The notes under the pieces: generated by a model
Seen by the model: only the letters and a program-made list of their open reading frames with translations
Databases searched by the model: none
Told to the model about the DNA's origin: nothing
Part shown: positions 1-6,063 of the stretch, one piece after another
How the letters are laid out: each line of letters opens with the position of its first letter
Numbering within the stretch: the stretch's first letter is position 1
Assembly (NCBI GenBank): GCA_028819675.1
Contig: JAPPKT010000478.1
Span: 1-6,075 of the forward strand
Reading direction: 5' to 3'
DNA length: 6,075 bases
Origin: Caldilineaceae bacterium
GTDB lineage: Bacteria > Chloroflexota > Anaerolineae > Caldilineales > Caldilineaceae
Position numbers and translations under genes: made by a program

Positions 1-675
1 CCGCTGCACTGGGAGAATTACGGATTTGCCTTTGAGATCGTGCTGGAGTTCATCAAGAACAGCATGATCGTCAGCGGCGTGACGGTGCTGGGCGTCCTGT
101 TGCTGGCGTCGCTGTCGGCGTATGCGTTCGGCATCCTGGAATTTCCAGGCCGGCAGGTGCTGTTCTACCTGGTTCTGTCGCTGATGATGGTGCCTTCGGC
201 GATGACGCTGATCCCGTCGTTTGTGCTGGTGAAGGACCTCGGCCTGATGAATACGTATTGGGCGATGATCCTGCCGTGGATCGCGAGCGGGCAGGTTTTC
301 GCCATGTTCATCCTGCGCACCTTTTTTGAAAGCCTGCCAAAGGAGCTTTTCGACGCGGCGCGCATTGACGGCGCCAGCGAGTGGCAGGGCTACTGGCGCA
401 TCGCGCTGCCTTTGAGCAAGTCGATGCTGGGCGTGGCCGCGATTCTGAACATTCTGGGTACGTGGAATAATCTGATCTGGCCCTACCTGACCATCCAGAA
501 GCAGGCGCTCCTGCCTCTGACTCCCGGCCTGTGGGCATATCAGACCGAGTACTTCACACGTTACGGGCTGACGATGGCAGGGCTGTTGATCGGCTCGATC
601 CCCTTGGTTCTCCTCTTTATCTTCACCAGCCGCTGGTTTGTGGCCGGACTGACTTCGGGCGCGATTAAGGTCTGA
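1..675 (+). CDS. Carbohydrate ABC transporter permease, MalG/UgpE type (5' end outside window)
   Basis: This is the inner-membrane permease of a CUT1 sugar importer, working with a second permease, a periplasmic or lipoprotein sugar-binding protein and an ATPase. The frame is open from base 1 (PLHWENYGF...), so the gene begins upstream; a GTG at 40 is internal, not a start. The visible 224 codons compare with about 270-290 for the family, so the first membrane helix and cytoplasmic start are missing. Visible signs are the NSMIVSG segment at the start of a helix, several hydrophobic spans (about nt 70-135, 150-230, 250-320, 430-490, 570-650) and the EAA loop at nt 343-411 (ELFDAARIDGAS, then IALP), which docks onto the ATPase. 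The C-terminus GLTSGAIKV is typical of MalG-like subunits. The substrate cannot be read from the sequence; the glycosidase at 2029-5853 suggests an oligosaccharide. Family assignment is secure. Confidence 0.95.
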   Translation, partial: PLHWENYGFAFEIVLEFIKNSMIVSGVTVLGVLLLASLSAYAFGILEFPGRQVLFYLVLSLMMVPSAMTLIPSFVLVKDLGLMNTYWAMILPWIASGQVFAMFILRTFFESLPKELFDAARIDGASEWQGYWRIALPLSKSMLGVAAILNILGTWNNLIWPYLTIQKQALLPLTPGLWAYQTEYFTRYGLTMAGLLIGSIPLVLLFIFTSRWFVAGLTSGAIKV

Positions 676-703
676 TTTGCTCAGAACGAAATTCCGACCG
701 GCT

Positions 704-732
704 TTGCCGCTTCAGACGTTCTGGCTTAGAGT
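704..732 (+). promoter_or_regulatory. Weak candidate promoter for the toxin-antitoxin operon
   Basis: TTGCCG (704-709) and TAGAGT (727-732) are separated by 17 bases, with four of six matches to each sigma-70 hexamer. The inverted repeat 713-754 overlaps the -10, as expected of a self-repressed toxin-antitoxin promoter. A rival pair, TTCCCA (763-768) and TACAAA (787-792) with 18-base spacing, would give a shorter leader and scores about the same. Neither is strong. Confidence 0.25.
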
Positions 733-754
733 GAGCCGCGCAATGGAACGTCTG
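713..754. repeat. Perfect 9-bp inverted repeat, candidate operator or hairpin
   Basis: CAGACGTTC at 713-721 is the exact reverse complement of GAACGTCTG at 746-754. A smaller stem, GGCT (723-726) with AGCC (734-737), lies inside it, so as RNA it would be a nested hairpin. A second partial copy of the half-site, CAGAACG at 682-688, pairs with CGTTCTG at 717-723. Position upstream of the antitoxin suggests an operator for autoregulation; a transcript end for the permease operon is the alternative. There is no T-run after it. Confidence 0.4.
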
Positions 755-817
755 GTTCGCCATTCCCATGATCTAGGCGTCGGTTCTACAAAGCACAGGA
801 CGGCGAAACTGGATGAA

Positions 818-822
818 AAGGG
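818..822 (+). promoter_or_regulatory. Ribosome binding site of the Panacea antitoxin
   Basis: AAGGG lies nine bases before the ATG at 832 and is the only purine-rich site near it. An in-frame TGA at 814-816 excludes any earlier start in this frame, so the site supports 832 as the start. Confidence 0.5.
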
Positions 823-831
823 CATCCACGT

Positions 832-1428
832 ATGCTGACCGAAAAGCGGTCTACCGGACGTCCACTCCGGCAGGTTACAGAGGAAGCAGGCCTGGAGAGC
901 GAGGATCTCCAGATCCGCGTCGAAGAAGAACGCCCCGACGTGTTCAGACAGGTGATCCTCTACGTTCTCGACAGGGTCGAGGGCAAGCCGAACGTCGGCG
1001 AAGCCGTTCTGCACCAACTCTTTTATTTCATCGACTTCGACTACTATGAGAAGTTCGAAGAGAACCTGATGGGTGAGACCTACATCAAGAACGGCTACGG
1101 TCCGACATCGGTCAATCTAACCCGGATTCTGCGCTGCATGGAAGAGGAAGGGGCGGTTCGGAAGACGGAGCAGGTCTACCACAACTACAGCCAGAACAGA
1201 TACCTTACAGCCGAACGTTCTGACACCGATTTGTTGCGCGCGCGTGACATCGAACACATCGATCAGGTGTTGGCCCGTTTCTCCGGCATGAGCGCTCCCG
1301 AGCTATCCGAGTATTCGCACAATGACATCCCCTGGAAATGTGCTCGCTACGGTGAACCGATTCCTTACGAGACTGTTTTCTATCGCGATGACAGATACTC
1401 CGTAAGCGAATCGGACGATGCACTATAA
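832..1428 (+). CDS. Panacea-domain (DUF4065, SocA-like) antitoxin
   Basis: Likely the antitoxin of a two-gene toxin-antitoxin pair; Panacea domains bind and neutralise many unrelated toxins. The 198-residue protein has a charged, non-conserved N-terminal segment (residues 1-33), then the domain: helix DVFRQVILYVLDRVEGKPN (36-54), the signature LFYFIDFDYYEK (63-74), GETYIKNGYGP (81-91), and SEYSHNDIPW (159-168), with a short tail ending FYRDDRYSV. I recognise these blocks as DUF4065. I see no separate helix-turn-helix domain at the N-terminus, although some relatives carry one, so DNA binding is uncertain. ATG 832 is the first start after an in-frame stop. Its last 11 bases overlap the toxin gene. 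GC is lower here (32 of 60 bases at 1201-1260) than in the flanking genes, a sign of separate origin. Family call is strong; the antitoxin role rests on the neighbour. Confidence 0.88.
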   Translation: MLTEKRSTGRPLRQVTEEAGLESEDLQIRVEEERPDVFRQVILYVLDRVEGKPNVGEAVLHQLFYFIDFDYYEKFEENLMGETYIKNGYGPTSVNLTRILRCMEEEGAVRKTEQVYHNYSQNRYLTAERSDTDLLRARDIEHIDQVLARFSGMSAPELSEYSHNDIPWKCARYGEPIPYETVFYRDDRYSVSESDDAL

Positions 1429-1762
1429 CGAACTGCGTGAATTTCAGCGAGAACGCAGAAGACTCTCCAGAAAGTACAGGTCACTCCCCGCAGATCTTCA
1501 GTTGTTTCGAGAAGTGATCGCGGCTGTACCGCCAACGCCCTCCAGGCGCGTCAGCATCCTCACGCAAACCGAGTCCCTGTTAATCGTCAAAGCCCGTTTG
1601 GCCTGCAAGTATTTGCGCAACAGTTCGCTGCGCGTCATTTTCGCCTACTTCATCCATGAGCGCCGCGTTGACTTCATCGAACTCTACTTCAAGGGAGACA
1701 AAGAGCGCGAAGACGGGGCACGAATCAACAGGTATCTGCGAGAGCATCAGGATGACGGGTAG
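1418..1762 (+). CDS. RelE/ParE-like toxin, partner of the Panacea antitoxin
   Basis: A 114-residue basic protein with the layout of RelE-superfamily toxins: a helical N-terminus rich in Arg and Lys (residues 9-30, FQRERRRLSRKYRSLPADLQ), a variable middle (31-60) and a C-terminal beta strand core, LRVIFAYF (71-78) then RRVDFIELYFKGDKE (82-96), ending in a short helix (101-110). RelE members cleave mRNA on the ribosome, while ParE members poison gyrase; the sequence seen here does not decide between them, though ELYFKGDKE resembles RelE-type endings I know from HigB/RelE relatives. ATG 1418 overlaps the antitoxin stop by 11 bases and has no good Shine-Dalgarno, so translation probably depends on ribosomes finishing the antitoxin. 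The middle part is poorly conserved to my eye, so loss of activity cannot be excluded. No frameshift is visible. Confidence 0.75.
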   Translation: MHYNELREFQRERRRLSRKYRSLPADLQLFREVIAAVPPTPSRRVSILTQTESLLIVKARLACKYLRNSSLRVIFAYFIHERRVDFIELYFKGDKEREDGARINRYLREHQDDG

Positions 1763-1822
1763 CCGCAAGTGGGGCTGGACTCTCGTGCCCAGGGTCGCTC
1801 TCACGCCCCTGCTGCATACGGT

Positions 1823-1850
1823 TTGACCCGTCACAGCCTGCATTTACAAT
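1823..1850 (+). promoter_or_regulatory. Sigma-70 type promoter for the glycosidase gene
   Basis: TTGACC (1823-1828) and TACAAT (1845-1850) each match the consensus at five of six positions and are 16 bases apart. The predicted start is near 1857, giving a leader of about 170 bases before the ATG at 2029. This is the best promoter match in the window and implies that the glycosidase gene is transcribed on its own, apart from the transporter and toxin-antitoxin genes. Confidence 0.6.
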
Positions 1851-1870
1851 GAATGGAGTCCCTCTATTCA
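1850..1870. promoter_or_regulatory. Operator-like dyad at the predicted transcription start
   Basis: TGAATGGAG (1850-1858) and CTCTATTCA (1862-1870) are complementary across nine positions with one G-T mismatch, around a 3-base centre. The site starts at the last base of the -10 hexamer and covers the expected +1, the usual place for a repressor. As RNA it would be a hairpin at the 5' end of the message. The binding protein is unknown. Confidence 0.4.
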
Positions 1871-2028
1871 CAAACAACTATCCATACCTCCTACTTTTGT
1901 CCCGGACCCTTGGCCTGCAATGTAGATCCCACCTGAAGCAACCCCCCTTCCGCATTCGCTGGAATCTGGGGCCCAGGAGTCTCTCCCTCTTCAGCAGAAT
2001 CAAGCATCTATAGCTGAGACCTCCCAAA

Positions 2029-5000
2029 ATGACCCATCTATCCTACGACTCTCTGCTGCAACGTTTCCGCCAGCCGCCGCTCGACTACAGCGACTTCGTC
2101 ACCTGGTTCTGGGAGACAGGGGAGCTGGACAAGGAGCGCATCACCTGGCAGTTGGAGGAGTTGAAGAAGAAAGGTGTCGGCGGAACCTGGTACTATCCCC
2201 GCTATCTCGAGGGCGAGCGGTACGGGACATGGCCGGCCTATTTCAGCGAGGAATGGTGGGAGTTCTTCCGGCATTCGGTGGCTGAACACGAGCGGCTTGG
2301 GCTGGAAGCGTGGTTTTCCGGGTGGGAGGGACGCGAATACTGGCAGGACCTGATGCGGGCAGAGCGCGCGGCACGGCCGGAGTTGGCGGGGCGGCGTCTG
2401 GTCATTCATGAGACGCGCTCAGAGGAGGAGGGGACGCTGCATCTCGACCTGCCGCTGGGGGAGACGGTCCTGGCCGCGGCCGCATACCGGATTGCGGACG
2501 GAGGACTGGATCCCGACTCTTGCCGGGAACTGGCACTGCCGGAGCCGGGGCAGCCGCTGGCTTGGGACGCGCCGGGCCCGGGCTGGCTGCTCGCGGCCGT
2601 CGCCAGCCAGCCCCATGATCTCGACTACCTCAACCCCCATGTCGCGGCCCGCTATATCGAGATCTACTGGCGGGAGCATGAGGAGCGGCTGCGAGAGTTT
2701 GTCGGCAGCACGCTGTCGCTTTACGGGCAGGATGAGCTCTACGTTCTCAACGGCAACATCCTCTACGCGCCGGAGCTGGTGGAGCGGTTCAAGGCGGAGA
2801 AGGGGTATGACCCCGCGCCATGGCTGGTCGGGCTCTTCCACGACATTGGCGCCTTCACCGACAGGATCCGCTGCGACTACTACGAGGTGATGTCGACGCT
2901 GCTGGAGGAGAACCTCTACAGGCCGCTGTGCGACTGGCACGAAGAGCGAGGAATGCGCTACGGCACGGTCGCCACCTGGGGGCGGCAGGATATGCTGGGG
3001 CAGACGTGGCATTACGGTGATTTCTTCCGCCTGATGCGCTGGTTCCACGTGACCGGCAACGAGGACCCCGGCGCCAGTCTGCCCGGCGAGCGCTGTTTCA
3101 TCGACGCCAAGCTATCCAGCTCGATCCTGCACACTTACGAACGGGAACGGGCGGCGATGTGCGTCTACTGGGGATCTGGCTGGGGCATGACGCAGGAGGA
3201 GAACGTTGCCTGGACGAATGAGAACTATGCCTACGGGCTGAATCTGTACAACCAGCACGGCGGGCTCTACAACACGCTGGGCGGCTGGTACGAGTGGGTG
3301 CCGCCGTCGATACACTGGCGCCAGCCTTACTGGGAGCACTGGCAGACGTTCGTGGACTATGTGTCGCGCCTGAGCGCGGTGATGAGCCAGGGAACGCATG
3401 TGGCCGATGTGGCGCTGCTCTACCCGCTGACGACGGTCCACGCCAACTGGCTGCGGGGAGATTCCTTCACAAGTGCGGCCGACGAGTGCGCGATGACCAC
3501 CTTTGCGCTCGCCCGCCAGATCTATGAGGCGGGGATCGACTTCGATTTCGTCGACGACAACCTGCTGAGCCAGGCCGTTGTGCGCGACGGAACCCTGGAG
3601 ATCGCCGGCATCCCGTTCCGGGCCGTTCTCCTGCCGCCGATGACGACAATCCGCCGCGAGACGCTGGCGAAGCTGCGTGAGTTCTATGATGGGGGCGGCA
3701 AGGTGGTGGCCTTCCGCCGGCTGCCGGGCGCTTCGCAGGAGCACGGCCGCGATGATCCTGAAGTACGTGCGCTGCTGCAGCATATCTTCGGCATCGCTTC
3801 CAGCGAGGAGGCCGCCCACCGGACAGAGGCGCATAGCCAGGCGCTGGGCAGCATCTACCGGCAACGCAACGAACACGGCGGGCAGGGCATCTTTCTGCCC
3901 AGCCAGGAGACGGCGCGCACGCCCCATGCGGCGCAGCGGGGGGTCGATATCGCGGCTGTGATCTCGGACACGATCGACCGGGATGTGGTCGCTTCAGAGA
4001 GAAACGTCTTTCACACGCATCAGAGGATCGGCGAGTTGGACGTCTACTTCCTTTACAACGTCGAGCCGGAGCGGAGAGAGTTGACCTTTGCCCTGCGTGT
4101 GCGCGGCGAACCGGAGCTCTGGGACTGCTGGAGCGGCGAGGTGGCGCCCTGGCACCGCTTCGCCTGCACGGATGACAGGACGACGGTGCGGCTGACGATG
4201 GAGGCCAACCAGGGCATTGTTCTGGTGCTGCGCCCGCCCGGAGAGAGACCGGCGGTGACGGCGGACAGCCTGGGGGCGATCACGCATGTGGAGGCGGTGG
4301 ACGACACCGTCACGGTGCGGGGAATTATCGAAGACGGGGGCAGCAAAACGGTGCGCGTGCGGCATGCAGGGCGAGAGTATGGCGCGCACGCCCGCTTCGT
4401 CCAGGCGCCGGCCCCCCTGCACCTGACGGGCAACTGGTCGTTCCGGTTGCTGCCGACTATGGACAACCGCTGGGGTGATTTCCGCGATCCGGCAAGCGAT
4501 GAACGCATCGGAGCGGAGGCGCGACAGTTCCGCTACCGGGAGGAGGAAGAAACGCCAGGCGTTGCGCAGGACTGGCACAGCCGCGACTATGACGACGGCA
4601 GCTGGCCGGTTTTCACCTATACTTTCGGCCCCTATTGGCGGGCCAGCGGCCCTTTCCCTCGCGGGCAGGCACCGAAGGAACTGGCGGCTCTGATCGCTGG
4701 GGGCACAGATACGCTGGATGCCGGAGGTGAGAATTGGCAGATGGTCTGCTATTCCCAGGAATTCGGGCAGCCGGGCACCGACGTATTTGGTGGGAGCCAC
4801 GGTGTTCCGGACTCGTTTCTCTGTTTCGACGTTGCCGACGAGCATGAAGAGAGGGTGCGCTACCTGTACACCCATGTGCGGGCGCCGCGGGCTGGGCGCT
4901 GGGCCCTGCATCTGGGGGCGGACAGCGGGCAGGTGGAGCAGGCGTGGCTGAATGGGGAGGCTCTGCTGCCGGACAGTTCCGGGGAGACGGTACCGGCGGC

Positions 5001-5853
5001 GCCCGAGGTCGTCCTGCAGGAGGGGCTGAACCTGCTTCTGCTCGCTTGCGTCCAGCCGCCGGGCCAGCCTTTGCGGGCGTATGCCGCTTTGCTGGAGCCG
5101 TCGACGACCCCGGTGCGAGACCGCCCGGCGGCGCGGCTGACTTGGTTCGCCGAGCCTTCCGAACTGACATATGATGTCTCGCCACGTAGGGAGAGCCGGG
5201 TTGGCTGGTACCGGTGCGAGGCGCCGGCGGGGACACATACGCTGCATCTGGATGTGGACGGGGAGAGCGTTCGGATATGGGTTAATGGCGCCGAAGCGGC
5301 GATCGGGGATGGGCAGGTCAGGTTGGATGCGCCGGTGGTGGATGTCTCCCAGGTAGCCGTGCGTGTCGAACAGAAGCCTGGCGTCTACGCCGGCACGGCC
5401 ATCCGCCAGCCGGTTCGCTTCGAGTGCGCTGAGGCGTCCTTGCCTTTGGGCGATTGGAGCCAGTACGCGTTGGAGAGCTACTCCGGCGGGGCAGTATACA
5501 AGAAGAGATTCTCCCTCTCGCATGAGCAGTTGCGGGGAGAGGTCGTACTCGACCTGGGCGTGGTGAACACGACGGCGGAGGTGGCCGTCAACGGGCAGGT
5601 GGTAGGCGTGCAACTGGCGCGTCCCTATTGTTTCGACGTCACGGACCAGGTGCGCGAGGGGGAGAACGAGCTGGAAGTGACCGTCTACAATACACTGGCC
5701 AACTATTTCAGCACGGGGCCGTATGATTCCGAGTATGTTTTCCCGGGGCAGACGGTTTCAGGGCTGCTGGGTCCGGTCACGGTCAGTTTTCCGGCGCGGG
5801 TGACACTGACGGCGAGGCCGGTGTGGGAAGGCAGCTTTGACAGCAGCGTTTAG
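2029..5853 (+). CDS. GH106-like (alpha-L-rhamnosidase-related) large cytoplasmic glycosidase
   Basis: Probably removes a terminal sugar, perhaps L-rhamnose, from an imported oligosaccharide. Residues 14-60 (RQPPLDY, FVTWFWETGELDKE, GVGGTWYYP) match the opening of GH106-like barrels. The barrel continues through GQDELY (233-238), KGYDPAPWLVGLFHDIG (258-274), IRCDYYEVMSTLLEENLYRPL (280-300, contiguous), NLYNQHGGLYN (405-415) and PPSIHW (425-430), with a beta insertion at about 125-195. A Rossmann-like segment (about 525-565) and beta domain (to 735) follow. The last 480 residues look like galactose-binding beta-sandwiches; LGDWSQYALESYSGGAVYKKRF (1140-1161, split by a turn) opens one. D235/E236 are the best acidic catalytic candidates. 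There is no signal peptide. ATG 2029 is the first start after an in-frame TAG (2011) but has no Shine-Dalgarno. Tandem TAG stops end the gene. The specificity, and a true GH106 label, are uncertain; the glycosidase-like architecture is firm. Confidence 0.8.
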   Translation: MTHLSYDSLLQRFRQPPLDYSDFVTWFWETGELDKERITWQLEELKKKGVGGTWYYPRYLEGERYGTWPAYFSEEWWEFFRHSVAEHERLGLEAWFSGWEGREYWQDLMRAERAARPELAGRRLVIHETRSEEEGTLHLDLPLGETVLAAAAYRIADGGLDPDSCRELALPEPGQPLAWDAPGPGWLLAAVASQPHDLDYLNPHVAARYIEIYWREHEERLREFVGSTLSLYGQDELYVLNGNILYAPELVERFKAEKGYDPAPWLVGLFHDIGAFTDRIRCDYYEVMSTLLEENLYRPLCDWHEERGMRYGTVATWGRQDMLGQTWHYGDFFRLMRWFHVTGNEDPGASLPGERCFIDAKLSSSILHTYERERAAMCVYWGSGWGMTQEENVAWTNENYAYGLNLYNQHGGLYNTLGGWYEWVPPSIHWRQPYWEHWQTFVDYVSRLSAVMSQGTHVADVALLYPLTTVHANWLRGDSFTSAADECAMTTFALARQIYEAGIDFDFVDDNLLSQAVVRDGTLEIAGIPFRAVLLPPMTTIRRETLAKLREFYDGGGKVVAFRRLPGASQEHGRDDPEVRALLQHIFGIASSEEAAHRTEAHSQALGSIYRQRNEHGGQGIFLPSQETARTPHAAQRGVDIAAVISDTIDRDVVASERNVFHTHQRIGELDVYFLYNVEPERRELTFALRVRGEPELWDCWSGEVAPWHRFACTDDRTTVRLTMEANQGIVLVLRPPGERPAVTADSLGAITHVEAVDDTVTVRGIIEDGGSKTVRVRHAGREYGAHARFVQAPAPLHLTGNWSFRLLPTMDNRWGDFRDPASDERIGAEARQFRYREEEETPGVAQDWHSRDYDDGSWPVFTYTFGPYWRASGPFPRGQAPKELAALIAGGTDTLDAGGENWQMVCYSQEFGQPGTDVFGGSHGVPDSFLCFDVADEHEERVRYLYTHVRAPRAGRWALHLGADSGQVEQAWLNGEALLPDSSGETVPAAPEVVLQEGLNLLLLACVQPPGQPLRAYAALLEPSTTPVRDRPAARLTWFAEPSELTYDVSPRRESRVGWYRCEAPAGTHTLHLDVDGESVRIWVNGAEAAIGDGQVRLDAPVVDVSQVAVRVEQKPGVYAGTAIRQPVRFECAEASLPLGDWSQYALESYSGGAVYKKRFSLSHEQLRGEVVLDLGVVNTTAEVAVNGQVVGVQLARPYCFDVTDQVREGENELEVTVYNTLANYFSTGPYDSEYVFPGQTVSGLLGPVTVSFPARVTLTARPVWEGSFDSSV

Positions 5854-6011
5854 TAGTCAGTTCTTAGTTTTAATGTAACTTCTTAGCCATGTTCTGTGTG
5901 TGTACTGTATACGGCCTGCCTGAGGGGATGAACCGTCAGCATTTCTGTAGCGGGCTCTCGATGGTCATAGCGGTGATCGTTGGGCATATATGGGAGTTGC
6001 CTCGCCTGTCT

Positions 6012-6025
6012 TGCCAGCGTTGGCA
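6012..6025. promoter_or_regulatory. LacI-family operator-like palindrome
   Basis: TGCCAGCGTTGGCA is a 14-base palindrome with a central CG and five-base arms TGCCA/TGGCA, the size and symmetry of LacI-family operators, whose consensus begins TG, has CG in the middle and ends CA. The right arm TTGGCA (6020-6025) is also complementary to TGCCAA at 6039-6044, and CTTGG (6030-6034) to CCAAG (6041-6045). Regulators of this family often control sugar uptake genes. No LacI gene is in the window, so the assignment rests on shape alone. Confidence 0.35.
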
Positions 6026-6049
6026 CATACTTGGAATCTGCCAAGATGC

Positions 6050-6063
6050 GGGGGGAGGGGGGG
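6050..6063 (+). repeat. Guanine run
   Basis: Six G, one A and seven G follow each other close to the window edge. It could be a low-complexity stretch, a sequencing-sensitive homopolymer or a purine-rich translation signal for a downstream gene. No start codon at a normal distance follows inside the window. Confidence 0.6.

Larger units (their letters stand above)
676..831. other. Intergenic gap between permease and toxin-antitoxin module
   Basis: These 156 bases hold no clear gene. They contain weak promoter-like hexamers, a perfect 9-bp inverted repeat and a 31-codon open frame (743-838), each treated separately. The short hairpins after the permease stop (CTGA 672-675 with TCAG 681-684; CGGC 699-702 with GCCG 706-709) have no T-run, so no intrinsic terminator can be called for the transporter operon. 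Confidence 0.6.
1763..2028. other. Intergenic region: transcript end of the TA module and leader of the glycosidase gene
   Basis: This 266-base gap contains no credible gene. Its left part has overlapping short inverted repeats (GGGGC 1771-1775 with GCCCC 1805-1809; CTGG 1775-1778 with CCAG 1789-1792) but no T-run, so termination after the toxin is unproven. A good sigma-70 promoter lies at 1823-1850. The leader from about 1857 to 2028 is pyrimidine-rich and includes the 11-base palindrome CTGGGGCCCAG at 1966-1976. No riboswitch is recognised. Confidence 0.6.

Noticed and set aside
712..1017. 101-codon minus-strand frame across the antitoxin start
   Set aside because: It mirrors the conserved plus-strand protein for much of its length and has no recognisable features.
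1771..1829. Intrinsic terminator after the toxin gene
   Set aside because: Several short GC stems are possible (also GGGTC 1792-1796 with GACCC 1825-1829), but none is long and none is followed by a T-run.
3994..5613. 539-codon open frame on the minus strand inside the glycosidase gene
   Set aside because: It is antisense to a coding sequence with recognisable domains; long mirror frames are common in high-GC genes, and its translation shows no recognisable domain and is Arg/Pro-rich.
5861..5886. Direct repeat TTCTTAG as an attachment site or target duplication
   Set aside because: Seven bases in AT-rich sequence is within chance, and no mobile element lies between or beside the copies.
6021..6035. 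Sigma-54 promoter (TGGCAC followed by TTGG)
   Set aside because: The -24 element fits, but the -12 element has the wrong spacing by one base and lacks the required GC, so the palindrome explanation is better.
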